From: Aminomonas paucivorans DSM 12260
GTDB lineage: Bacteria; Synergistota; Synergistia; Synergistales; Synergistaceae
Assembly (NCBI RefSeq): GCF_000165795.1
Contig: NZ_CM001022.1
Location: 1,459,812 to 1,523,811 of the forward strand
Length of the DNA: 64,000 bases
Reading direction: 5' to 3'
The stretch's first letter is position 1; the number at the start of each line of letters is the position of its first letter. Positions 57,476 through 64,000 of the stretch are shown in pieces. Under the pieces are notes generated by a model. That model was given only the letters and a program-made list of their open reading frames with translations, was not told where the DNA came from and did no database searches. Position numbers and translations under genes: made by a program.

Positions 57476-58191
57476 TGCCCCAGGAAGAGCTTCGCCTGGA
57501 AAGGCTGCCCGCCCATGTGGGGATGGTCATGGACGGCAACGGGCGCTGGGCCAAGGAAAGGGGCCTTCCCCGGGTCATGGGACACCACGCGGGGGTCAAG
57601 GCGGTGGAGCGGGTGGTCCAGGCCGCCAAGGACTGGGGCATCCGCACCCTCTCCCTCTACGCCTTCTCCACGGAAAACTGGAAGCGCCCCCAGGGGGAAG
57701 TCCTGGGGCTCATGGGCCTCTTCCGCTACTACCTTCGAAGCAAGCTGGACCGTCTCCGGGAGGAGCGGGCCCGGTTGCGCTTTGCGGGGAGGCTCGAGGA
57801 CCTGCCCGAGGACATCCGGGAGATCCTGAGGGAGTCGGAGGAGGCTACCCGGGATAACGACGCCATCACCGTGGTCATCTGCATCAACTACGGAGGGCGG
57901 CAGGAGGTCCTGGACGCGGTGAACCGCATCCTGGCGCAGGGAACCCCGGGCCCCGTGGACGACCAGGCCTTCCGCAGGCACCTGTACCTTCCGGACCTTC
58001 CGGATCCGGACCTGCTCATCCGCAGCAGCGGGGAACTCCGGATGAGCAACTTCTGGCTCTACCAGGGAGCCTACAGCGAATACTACTTTTCTTCCCTCTA
58101 CTGGCCCGATTTCGGCCCCGAGGAGTTCGAGAAGGCCCTGAGGGACTACGCAGGAAGAGAGAGGCGGTATGGTGATGCCCGGGCTCGGTGA
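57472..58191 (+). CDS. uppS: Undecaprenyl diphosphate synthase
   Basis: A 239-residue cis-prenyltransferase with HVGMVMDGNGRWAKERGLPR at the N-terminus (catalytic Asp near residue 21), SLYAFSTENWKRP, and the C-terminal DLLIRSSGELRMSNFWLYQ. It condenses IPP with FPP to make the C55 carrier used by MurA-pathway, WecA-like and related enzymes. ATG 57472 overlaps the udg stop; ATG 57475 is equivalent. It starts the uppS-cdsA-dxr-rseP-ispG run. Confidence 0.96.
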   Translation: MMPQEELRLERLPAHVGMVMDGNGRWAKERGLPRVMGHHAGVKAVERVVQAAKDWGIRTLSLYAFSTENWKRPQGEVLGLMGLFRYYLRSKLDRLREERARLRFAGRLEDLPEDIREILRESEEATRDNDAITVVICINYGGRQEVLDAVNRILAQGTPGPVDDQAFRRHLYLPDLPDPDLLIRSSGELRMSNFWLYQGAYSEYYFSSLYWPDFGPEEFEKALRDYAGRERRYGDARAR

Positions 58192-59002
58192 TTCCTTTCG
58201 GGAACAGTTGATCCTTCGCTCCATGAGCAGCGCGTTCATCGTCTTCCTGGTTCTGGGAGCCCTCTTCGCGGGAGGTTGGTTCTGGATCGCCGTGGCTTCC
58301 GCCGTGGCTCTGGTCTCCCTCTGGGAGTTCTACGCCCTCCTGAGCACCAAGTACAAGCTCTCCCGAGGTCTGGGGATGGCGGCGGGGGCCATCCTCCTCT
58401 GGGCGGCGGCGGCGGACCTGAGCCTTTCCGCGCTGCTTTCGGTGCTCTCCCTCATCGCCTTCCTGGTGCTCCTCATCGAGATCCTCCGCAGACAGACCAC
58501 AGAGGAGAGCTTTGCCCTTTGGAACATGGGGGGCACCCTCGCGGGGATCGCCTACGTGGTGCTTCCCTGGAGCTTTATGATCCTCATCCGCGCCCAGACC
58601 TGGGGACATCTCTTCCTCCTCACCCTCTTCCTCTGCACCTGGAGCTGCGATGTGGCGGCCTACCTGGTGGGAAGCCGGTGGGGCAAGACCCCCCTCTGCG
58701 AACGAGTCAGCGCGAAGAAGACCTGGGAGGGTTTCGGGGGCGGGGTGCTGTGCAGCCTGCTCTGCGCGGGCATCCTGGCCTTCTGGTTCGAGTTCCCCCC
58801 CCTGCCCCTCATCCTCCTGGGGCTCCTTTGCGGCGTGGCGGGACAGCTCGGCGACCTGGGGGAATCGGTGCTGAAGCGGGAAGCGGGGGTCAAGGACAGC
58901 GGAAACCTCATTCCGGGGCACGGAGGCATGCTGGATCGCTTCGACAGCATCCTGGTGAACGCCGCCCTGGCCTTTCTGATCTTCGAAGTCATCGGAAGGT
59001 AG
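58169..59002 (+). CDS. cdsA: Phosphatidate cytidylyltransferase
   Basis: A 277-residue membrane protein with about seven or eight helices. The C-terminal signature (LKREAGVKDSGNLIPGHGG then MLDRFDSI) is diagnostic of CdsA. SAKKTWEGFGGGV precedes it. It makes CDP-diacylglycerol for phospholipid synthesis in the cytoplasmic membrane. It starts 23 nt inside uppS. Confidence 0.95.
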   Translation: MVMPGLGDSFREQLILRSMSSAFIVFLVLGALFAGGWFWIAVASAVALVSLWEFYALLSTKYKLSRGLGMAAGAILLWAAAADLSLSALLSVLSLIAFLVLLIEILRRQTTEESFALWNMGGTLAGIAYVVLPWSFMILIRAQTWGHLFLLTLFLCTWSCDVAAYLVGSRWGKTPLCERVSAKKTWEGFGGGVLCSLLCAGILAFWFEFPPLPLILLGLLCGVAGQLGDLGESVLKREAGVKDSGNLIPGHGGMLDRFDSILVNAALAFLIFEVIGR

Positions 59003-59006
59003 GCCC

Positions 59007-60182
59007 ATGACAGGACAGGAACCCATGCGCGTCGGAATCTTGGGAGCCACGGGCAGCGTGGGATCGGCGACTCTGGACATCTGCCGTCGATTCCCCGACC
59101 GCTTCCGGGTCACCGCTCTGGCCGCCCGCAGCAACGGGAAGGCGCTGCTCGCCCTGGGAAGGGAACTGCAGGCGGAGGCTCTCTGCCTGACCGCCCCGGG
59201 GGAGGCTTTTTCTCCCGATCCGGAGACGCGCTTCTATCGCGGCACCCGAGGACTTCTCGACCTGGTAGAGACCGAACAGGTGGACCACTGGGTCTTCGCG
59301 TCCTCGGGGACCGACGCCATCGAGGCGTTGGTCCAGGCGATCCGTCTGGATCGGGACGTCTCTCTGGCCAACAAGGAGAGCATCGTGGTGGCGGGGCCCT
59401 GGGTTCTCCCGGAACTGAGGCGCCCGGACCAGCTCCGGCCGGTGGACAGCGAACACAGCGCCCTGTGGCAGTGTCTCCACGGAGAACCGACCCTCCGGCT
59501 TCGGCAGCTCTGGCTCACCGCCTCGGGAGGCCCCTTTCGGGACCTCCCCCTGGATCGTTTCGACGCCGTGACCCCTCAAACCGCCCTCGCCCACCCCGTC
59601 TGGCGCATGGGGCCCAAGATCACCGTGGACAGCGCCACCCTGGTAAACAAGGGGATCGAGTGCATCGAGGCGATGCGCCTCTTTGCCCAACCCATGGAAA
59701 AGGTGGGAGCCCTGATCCACCCCCGATCCCAGGTCCACGGGTTGGCGCTCTTCCAGGACGGTTCGTGCAAGCTGCTCCTTTCCTCCGCGGACATGAGGCT
59801 TCCCGCCGCCGCAGCCTTGGCTTATCCGGATCGCCTGCCCCTGCTGGACCAGGGTTTCGACTTTCCCGGCCCGGAGGTGTGGGACCTGCGCTTCGAGCCG
59901 GTGGATCCGATCCGCTTTCCCGGTTTCACCGTGGCATGCAGGGCAGGACAGGAGGACGGCCCCTACCCGGCCCTGCTGGTGGGGGCGGACGAGGTGGCCG
60001 TGGAGGCCTTTCTCTCGGAACGGATTCCCTTCTTCCGCATCGCCGCGGTGTTGGACCAGGTGCTCTCCTCCTACGACGGCCCTGCCCCCGCCTCCCTGGC
60101 GGACGCGGTGGACCTGGTGGAACAGGGCAGACGCAAGGCCCGAAGCCTCTGCGGCATGTCCGAGGAGGTACGCCCCCGTTGA
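59007..60182 (+). CDS. dxr: 1-deoxy-D-xylulose 5-phosphate reductoisomerase
   Basis: A 391-residue MEP-pathway enzyme. The N-terminal RVGILGATGSVGSATLDICR binds NADPH; SLANKESIVVAG, VDSEHSALWQCL, LTASGGPFRDLPLD and KITVDSATLVNKG contain the metal- and substrate-binding residues. It makes MEP, the substrate of the IspD half of IspDF at the left end of the window. The stop overlaps rseP (TTGA). Confidence 0.96.
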   Translation: MTGQEPMRVGILGATGSVGSATLDICRRFPDRFRVTALAARSNGKALLALGRELQAEALCLTAPGEAFSPDPETRFYRGTRGLLDLVETEQVDHWVFASSGTDAIEALVQAIRLDRDVSLANKESIVVAGPWVLPELRRPDQLRPVDSEHSALWQCLHGEPTLRLRQLWLTASGGPFRDLPLDRFDAVTPQTALAHPVWRMGPKITVDSATLVNKGIECIEAMRLFAQPMEKVGALIHPRSQVHGLALFQDGSCKLLLSSADMRLPAAAALAYPDRLPLLDQGFDFPGPEVWDLRFEPVDPIRFPGFTVACRAGQEDGPYPALLVGADEVAVEAFLSERIPFFRIAAVLDQVLSSYDGPAPASLADAVDLVEQGRRKARSLCGMSEEVRPR

Positions 60183-61210
60183 CCAGCCTTCTGGCCTTTC
60201 TTGTCGTCATCGGCATCAGCGTGGTGATCCACGAGTCGGGGCACTTCCTGGCCGCCCGGGCCTGCGGCGTCCGGGTGGACGAATTCGCCTTCGGCATGGG
60301 ACCCGCCGTCCTTTCCCGTCAGGGAAAGGAAACCCGGTGGTCCTTGCGCCTCTTCCCCTTGGGAGGGTTCGTCCGCCTTGCGGGGATGGGGGAGCCGGGG
60401 GAGACCCCCTGTCCCCCGGAACGGAGCTTCGGGGGGAAGACGGCGGGACAGCGCTTCGTCATCCTGGCGGCAGGATCGGCCTTCAACCTCCTCCTGGCCT
60501 GGATCCTCACCGTCCTGCTTCTGATGGGCTACGGAATCCTGGACCTCCAGACCCCCCGTGTCGGGGAGGTGATGGCCGGATACCCCGCTCAGCAGGCGGG
60601 GATCGAGCCCGGAGACCGCATCGTGGGCATCAACAACCGCAAGGTGGAGGACTGGAAGGCCATGGCTTCGGCCATCCGTCGGGAGGCCCCCAAGGGACCC
60701 GTCCACCTGGAGGTGGAACGGGAGGGGGTTCTGCGTTTCCTCACCGTGGAGATCCCCACGGACCCCAAGGAAAAGGCCCCCCTCCTGGGGGTCCGACCGG
60801 CGAGGCGAACCATGGGCCTTCTGGAGGCCACGACCCAGGGGTGGGGGTACTCCTGGAGGATGGGCATGGAGATCCTCTCGGGCATCTGGCGGTGGGTCTT
60901 CCGGACCCAGAAGGTGGACCTCACGGGGCCCGTGGGCATCGCCTCCATGGCGGGAGAAGCGGCTCGACAGGGCTTTTGGGAATTCCTCTCCTTCCTGGCC
61001 ATCCTCAACCTGCATCTGGGCCTCCTCAATCTCCTTCCCTTCCCCGCCCTGGACGGGGGGCGTCTGGTCTTCGTGGGACTGGAGGCGGTGCTGCGCCGCA
61101 AGGTGCCGGAGCGCTACGAGAACTACATCCACTACGCCGGTTTCGTCCTGCTTCTGACGATGATCCTCTTCGTGACCTGGAAGGATGTAAGCCGTCTTCT
61201 TCAGCATTAG
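60179..61210 (+). CDS. rseP: Site-2 protease RseP
   Basis: A 343-residue intramembrane zinc metalloprotease. The zinc motif HESGH is in VVIHESGHFLAARACG near residue 17. A PDZ domain occupies about 120-200 (VGEVMAGYPAQQAGIEPGDRI). The second metal motif is LLPFPALDGGRLVF. Helices lie at both ends and in the middle. It is named after E. coli RseP, which cleaves RseA in envelope stress; the local substrate is unknown. Only one PDZ domain is seen, as in RseP homologues of many bacteria. TTG start overlaps dxr. Confidence 0.94.
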   Translation: MTSLLAFLVVIGISVVIHESGHFLAARACGVRVDEFAFGMGPAVLSRQGKETRWSLRLFPLGGFVRLAGMGEPGETPCPPERSFGGKTAGQRFVILAAGSAFNLLLAWILTVLLLMGYGILDLQTPRVGEVMAGYPAQQAGIEPGDRIVGINNRKVEDWKAMASAIRREAPKGPVHLEVEREGVLRFLTVEIPTDPKEKAPLLGVRPARRTMGLLEATTQGWGYSWRMGMEILSGIWRWVFRTQKVDLTGPVGIASMAGEAARQGFWEFLSFLAILNLHLGLLNLLPFPALDGGRLVFVGLEAVLRRKVPERYENYIHYAGFVLLLTMILFVTWKDVSRLLQH

Positions 61211-61231
61211 GCCCAAGAAAGGAGAACGCTT

Positions 61232-62299
61232 ATGGGAAGCCATGGATCCCTGCTTCTGGGAGGGTTGAGCATCGGGGCGGGGTCTCCGATCCGAGTGGAA
61301 AGCATGCTAAAGACCCCCCTTGCGGACCCGGAAGGGTGCATGGAGGAGTTGAACGCCCTGCACGCCAGTGGATGCGAGCTGGTGCGCACCGCCTACACGT
61401 CCTTGGACCAGGAACCGATCCTGGCCCGCGTCGTGGAGAAGAGCCCCATCCCCTTGATGGCGGACATCCACTTCAACCACCGCCTGGCCCTTTCCGCCCT
61501 GACCGCAGGCTGTCCCTCCGTGCGAGTCAACCCCGGGAACCTGGGAGGGGAGGGGCCCCTTCGGGAAGTTCTGGGGGAAGTGGAGAAAACGGGGGCGGTG
61601 TTGCGCATCGGGGCAAACGGAGGCTCCCTCAACCGGGGGCAGCTGGAGCGGGCAGGGGGCGACCGGGGGCTGGCCTTGGCCCAGGCGGTGGAGGAACAAC
61701 TTCGGGTCCTCCTGGATCGGGGCTTCGAGCGGGTGCTCCTGTCCGCCAAGTCCTCCGACGTGGGGGAGACCGTCCGAGCGAACCAGCTTCTGAGCAGCCG
61801 CTACGGATACCCCATGCACGTGGGCATCACCGAGGCGGGCCCCCTGGAGGAGGGAACCGTGCGCAGCTCCGTGGGGTTGGGGATCCTCCTCTCCCAGGGG
61901 ATCGGAGATACCCTTCGGGTCAGCCTCTCTGCCCCGGGGGTCCGGGAGGTTCGCGTGGGGTACGAGATCCTTCGCTCCCTGGGACTTCGGGAACGGGGAG
62001 CCCATTGGGTGAGCTGCCCCACCTGCGGGCGGCGACGCATCGAGGTCCTCCAATGGGTGGAACGGCTCCGCCCCCTGGCGGAGCGTCTTCCCGACGGATT
62101 CACCCTGGCGGTGATGGGCTGCGAAGTGAACGGTCCTCGAGAGGCGGCGGGGGCGGACCTGGGGGTGGCCGGAGCCCCAGGGGGTTTCCTCCTCTTCCGA
62201 AAAGGCGTCCCCCTGGGAACCTGGCCGGTGGAGGAGCTGGAGGAGCGGGTCCAAAAGGCGTTGGAGGACATCCTGATCCGGAGGTGCACCGACGCCTGA
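61232..62299 (+). CDS. ispG: 4-hydroxy-3-methylbut-2-enyl-diphosphate synthase
   Basis: A 355-residue IspG of the short bacterial type: TIM-barrel N-terminus (VESMLKTPLADPEGCMEEL, VRVNPGNLGGEG) and a C-terminal [4Fe-4S] domain with SCPTCGRR and MGCEVNGPREA. The last motif usually reads NGPGEA; here Gly is replaced by Arg. It reductively converts MEcPP to HMBPP. AAAGGAG precedes the ATG. IspH is not seen in the window. Confidence 0.95.
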   Translation: MGSHGSLLLGGLSIGAGSPIRVESMLKTPLADPEGCMEELNALHASGCELVRTAYTSLDQEPILARVVEKSPIPLMADIHFNHRLALSALTAGCPSVRVNPGNLGGEGPLREVLGEVEKTGAVLRIGANGGSLNRGQLERAGGDRGLALAQAVEEQLRVLLDRGFERVLLSAKSSDVGETVRANQLLSSRYGYPMHVGITEAGPLEEGTVRSSVGLGILLSQGIGDTLRVSLSAPGVREVRVGYEILRSLGLRERGAHWVSCPTCGRRRIEVLQWVERLRPLAERLPDGFTLAVMGCEVNGPREAAGADLGVAGAPGGFLLFRKGVPLGTWPVEELEERVQKALEDILIRRCTDA

Positions 62300-62306
62300 C
62301 GGGGAA

Positions 62307-62335
62307 TTGGCAAGGGAGAATCGCTGTGCTATGAT
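62307..62335 (+). promoter_or_regulatory. Strong promoter for arcA (extended -10)
   Basis: TTGGCA, a 17-bp spacer and TATGAT, with TGC just before the -10. The predicted start is about 50 nt before the arcA GTG. Downstream, TGAAAA and TTTTCA (62348-62374) are complementary arms about 14 nt apart that might be an operator. Confidence 0.8.
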
Positions 62336-62391
62336 CCTTCGCGTGAACTGAAAACGCAAGTTGGTTTATTTTCAAAGGGGAGGCCGGTCGG

Positions 62392-63627
62392 GTGTGCACG
62401 AATCGATCCTTTAGCGTGGGCTCGGAAGTCGGCAAACTGAGACGGGTGATGCTGCACCATCCCGGCAAGGAACTGGAACGCCTCACCATCGACAACAAGG
62501 ACGAACTGCTCTTCGACGACATCCTCTGGGTGGAGGAAGCCCAGAAGGAACACGACGCCTTCGCGGACCTCCTGCGGGACAACGGCGTCGAGGTGGTGTA
62601 CTTCAGCAACTGCCTGGCCCACGTCCTTCGGGAGAAGGAAATCCGCTCTCCCCTGCTGGACGAGGTTCTGGCCCTGGAGGCCCACGATCCGCTCCTTGCC
62701 TCGGGCCTCAAATCGGTGCTCATGGAGATGGACCCCGCCAGCCTTGCGGAAGTCCTCATCGCGGGACTCACCAAGAAGGAGGCGGTCTCCCTCCTGGGAT
62801 CCTGCCGAAGCCTGGTCCTGAGGTCCTCGGGTGAGTACGACTTCTTCATCCGCCCCCTGCCCAACCTCTACTTCCAGCGGGATCCCTACATGTTCGTCAA
62901 TCAGGGGGTCCTCGTGAGCGTCATGCACTACCCCGCCCGGCGCCGGGAACCCCTCTACGCCAAGCACATCTTCCAGCACCACCCCTACTTCGAAAACGTG
63001 CAGATCCTCTTCGGCGAGGAACCCCGAGACACCTACCCCTACACCATCGAGGGGGGGGACTTCCACGTCTTCTCTCCCACCTGCGTCGCCGTGGGGATGA
63101 GCGAACGCACCGCTTCGGGAACCGTCCAGCTCGTGGGACGCCGTCTCGCCCGGGATGCGGGGATTCGCACCGTCCTGGCGGTGGACATCCCGAAGCACCG
63201 CGCCTGCATGCACCTCGATACGGTGTTCACCATGGTGGACCGGGACGCCTTCACCATCTACCCGGGGGTCCAAAAACAGATGCGGATCTGGGAGCTGAAC
63301 TACGACGAATCGGGGGACCTTCTCTCGGTGGAGGAAAGCTCCGACCTGGTGGACTGCCTGCGGAAGAACCTCTGCATCGACCGGGTGCGTCTGATCGAGA
63401 CCGGCGGCGGGGATCCCATCGCCGCAGCCCGGGACCAGTGGAACGACGGGACCAACACCCTCTCCATCGCTCCGGGGGTGGTGGTGACCTATCGGCGCAA
63501 CGTGGTCTCCAACGGCGTCCTGCGGGAGAACGGGATCAAGGTCTTCGAGATCAAGGGGGCGGAACTGGGCCGGGGTCGTGGCGGCCCCCGCTGCATGAGC
63601 ATGCCCCTGTGGCGGGAATCCCTTTAG
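62392..63627 (+). CDS. arcA: Arginine deiminase
   Basis: A 411-residue arginine deiminase (arginine to citrulline and ammonia). The guanidino-modifying motifs are all present: NLYFQRDPYMF (typical form contains TRDP), IEGGDFHVF, MHLDTVFTMVD, ETGGGDPIAA, and the nucleophile Cys401 in GRGGPRCMSMPL. Length is standard. The start is GTG 62392 with GGGGAGG upstream. It is followed after 95 nt by argF, giving the first two steps of the arginine dihydrolase pathway, which yields ATP through carbamoyl phosphate. Confidence 0.96.
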   Translation: MCTNRSFSVGSEVGKLRRVMLHHPGKELERLTIDNKDELLFDDILWVEEAQKEHDAFADLLRDNGVEVVYFSNCLAHVLREKEIRSPLLDEVLALEAHDPLLASGLKSVLMEMDPASLAEVLIAGLTKKEAVSLLGSCRSLVLRSSGEYDFFIRPLPNLYFQRDPYMFVNQGVLVSVMHYPARRREPLYAKHIFQHHPYFENVQILFGEEPRDTYPYTIEGGDFHVFSPTCVAVGMSERTASGTVQLVGRRLARDAGIRTVLAVDIPKHRACMHLDTVFTMVDRDAFTIYPGVQKQMRIWELNYDESGDLLSVEESSDLVDCLRKNLCIDRVRLIETGGGDPIAAARDQWNDGTNTLSIAPGVVVTYRRNVVSNGVLRENGIKVFEIKGAELGRGRGGPRCMSMPLWRESL

Positions 63628-63722
63628 GGAAGAAACAACACGCATCCCCTCCCGCAAGGGATGGAGATAGAGCACCGCTTGAACCAACCCATTCCAAACC
63701 AATCCTGAAGGAGGAAACAACC

Positions 63723-64000
63723 ATGGCTGTCAACCTGCGCGGTCGCCATCTGCTCACCCTGAAGCACCACACCCCCTACGAGATCCAGTTTCTCCTGGAC
63801 CTTTCCCGGGACCTGAAGAACAAGAAGCGCGCCGGAATCCGGGGGGATCTGCTGGCGGGCAAGAACGTGGCCCTCATCTTCGAGAAGCCCTCCACCCGCA
63901 CCCGCTGCGCCTTCACCGTGGCCACCATCGACGAGGGCGGCCACCCCGAGTACCTGGGCAAGAACGACATCCAGCTGGGACACAAGGAAGACGTGGCGGA
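63723..64000 (+). CDS. argF: Ornithine carbamoyltransferase, 3' end outside window
   Basis: The first 92 residues of a transcarbamoylase running off the right edge. LRGRHLLTLKHHTPYEIQFL and the carbamoyl-phosphate motif FEKPSTRTRCAF identify it, with EYLGKNDIQLGHKED following. AAGGAGG precedes ATG 63723. Next to arcA the catabolic role (citrulline to ornithine plus carbamoyl phosphate; often called arcB) is likely. Whether the gene is followed by carbamate kinase (arcC) cannot be seen. Confidence 0.93.
   Translation, partial: MAVNLRGRHLLTLKHHTPYEIQFLLDLSRDLKNKKRAGIRGDLLAGKNVALIFEKPSTRTRCAFTVATIDEGGHPEYLGKNDIQLGHKEDVA

Noticed and set aside
63628-63722. Short CATCCC/GGGATG stem between arcA and argF as a terminator
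   Set aside because: Six base pairs and no T run; arcA and argF are more likely cotranscribed.

Overview
The window is a GC-rich, densely packed bacterial chromosome segment made almost entirely of long plus-strand operons. Only one clear gene lies on the minus strand (rqcH). Stop/start overlaps of the ATGA, GTGA and TTGA type are frequent, and TTG and GTG starts are common. The content points to an anaerobic, amino-acid-fermenting bacterium with a Gram-negative type envelope: arginine deiminase followed by ornithine carbamoyltransferase, a four-subunit ferredoxin-dependent 2-oxoacid oxidoreductase, an HcnABC-like amino-acid dehydrogenase cluster, MeaB, a fused TRAP permease, and the MEP isoprenoid pathway. 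My best guess is a member of the Synergistota. This is inferred from gene content and protein style, not from a database match. I saw no phage, insertion sequence, CRISPR array or other obvious island.

Layout. 1-4.4 kb: a truncated PIN-TRAM protein, fused ispDF, an RlpA-like secreted protein, guaB and a small acidic ORF. 4.5-12.5 kb: the classical rimP-nusA-rnpM-L7Ae-infB-ylxP-rbfA-nrnA-truB-ribF operon, preceded by a terminator-like leader hairpin. 12.6-15.4 kb: tRNA-Arg(CCT) and a DUF1850/TRAP permease pair without its binding protein. 15.4-21.8 kb: ileS, a RluD-type pseudouridine synthase, a convergent rqcH, and eight tRNA genes (Ala, Pro, Gly, Arg, His, Arg, Lys, Leu) behind a near-consensus promoter. 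21.8-26.0 kb: an acetoacetate-decarboxylase-like gene, acpS, nnr, a small membrane protein, tsaE and tsaB.

26.0-29.6 kb: a five-gene flavin/iron-sulfur dehydrogenase cluster whose NAD/FAD subunit carries a +1 frameshift. 29.7-32.5 kb: korDABC with its own promoter and terminators. 32.6-45.6 kb: a 23S rRNA uracil methyltransferase, tRNA-Val(GAC), the protein quality-control run tig-clpP-clpX-lon, then engB, valS, folC and a YfiH-family gene. 45.6-50.1 kb: a Gfo/Idh oxidoreductase, a three-gene envelope module of unknown function, and meaB. 50.2-56.8 kb: an unusual RpiB-Upp fusion, a compact WecA/TagO-like transferase, wecB, murA, hisC, and a P-loop protein fused to an Asp23-like domain. 56.8-62.3 kb: a family-4 uracil-DNA glycosylase, then uppS-cdsA-dxr-rseP-ispG. 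62.3-64 kb: arcA behind a strong extended -10 promoter, and the start of argF, which runs off the window.

How the parts fit. Four MEP-pathway activities (IspD, IspF, Dxr, IspG) plus UppS lead to undecaprenyl phosphate, the carrier used by the WecA-like transferase; MurA and WecB act on UDP-GlcNAc, and CdsA feeds phospholipid synthesis. KorDABC and the dehydrogenase cluster would supply reduced electron carriers during amino-acid catabolism, and arcA/argF would yield ATP through carbamoyl phosphate. No complete, clearly new system is proven here. The items most worth a second look are the RpiB-Upp fusion, the P-loop/Asp23 fusion, the three-gene envelope module at 46.7-49.0 kb, and the frameshifted dehydrogenase cluster.
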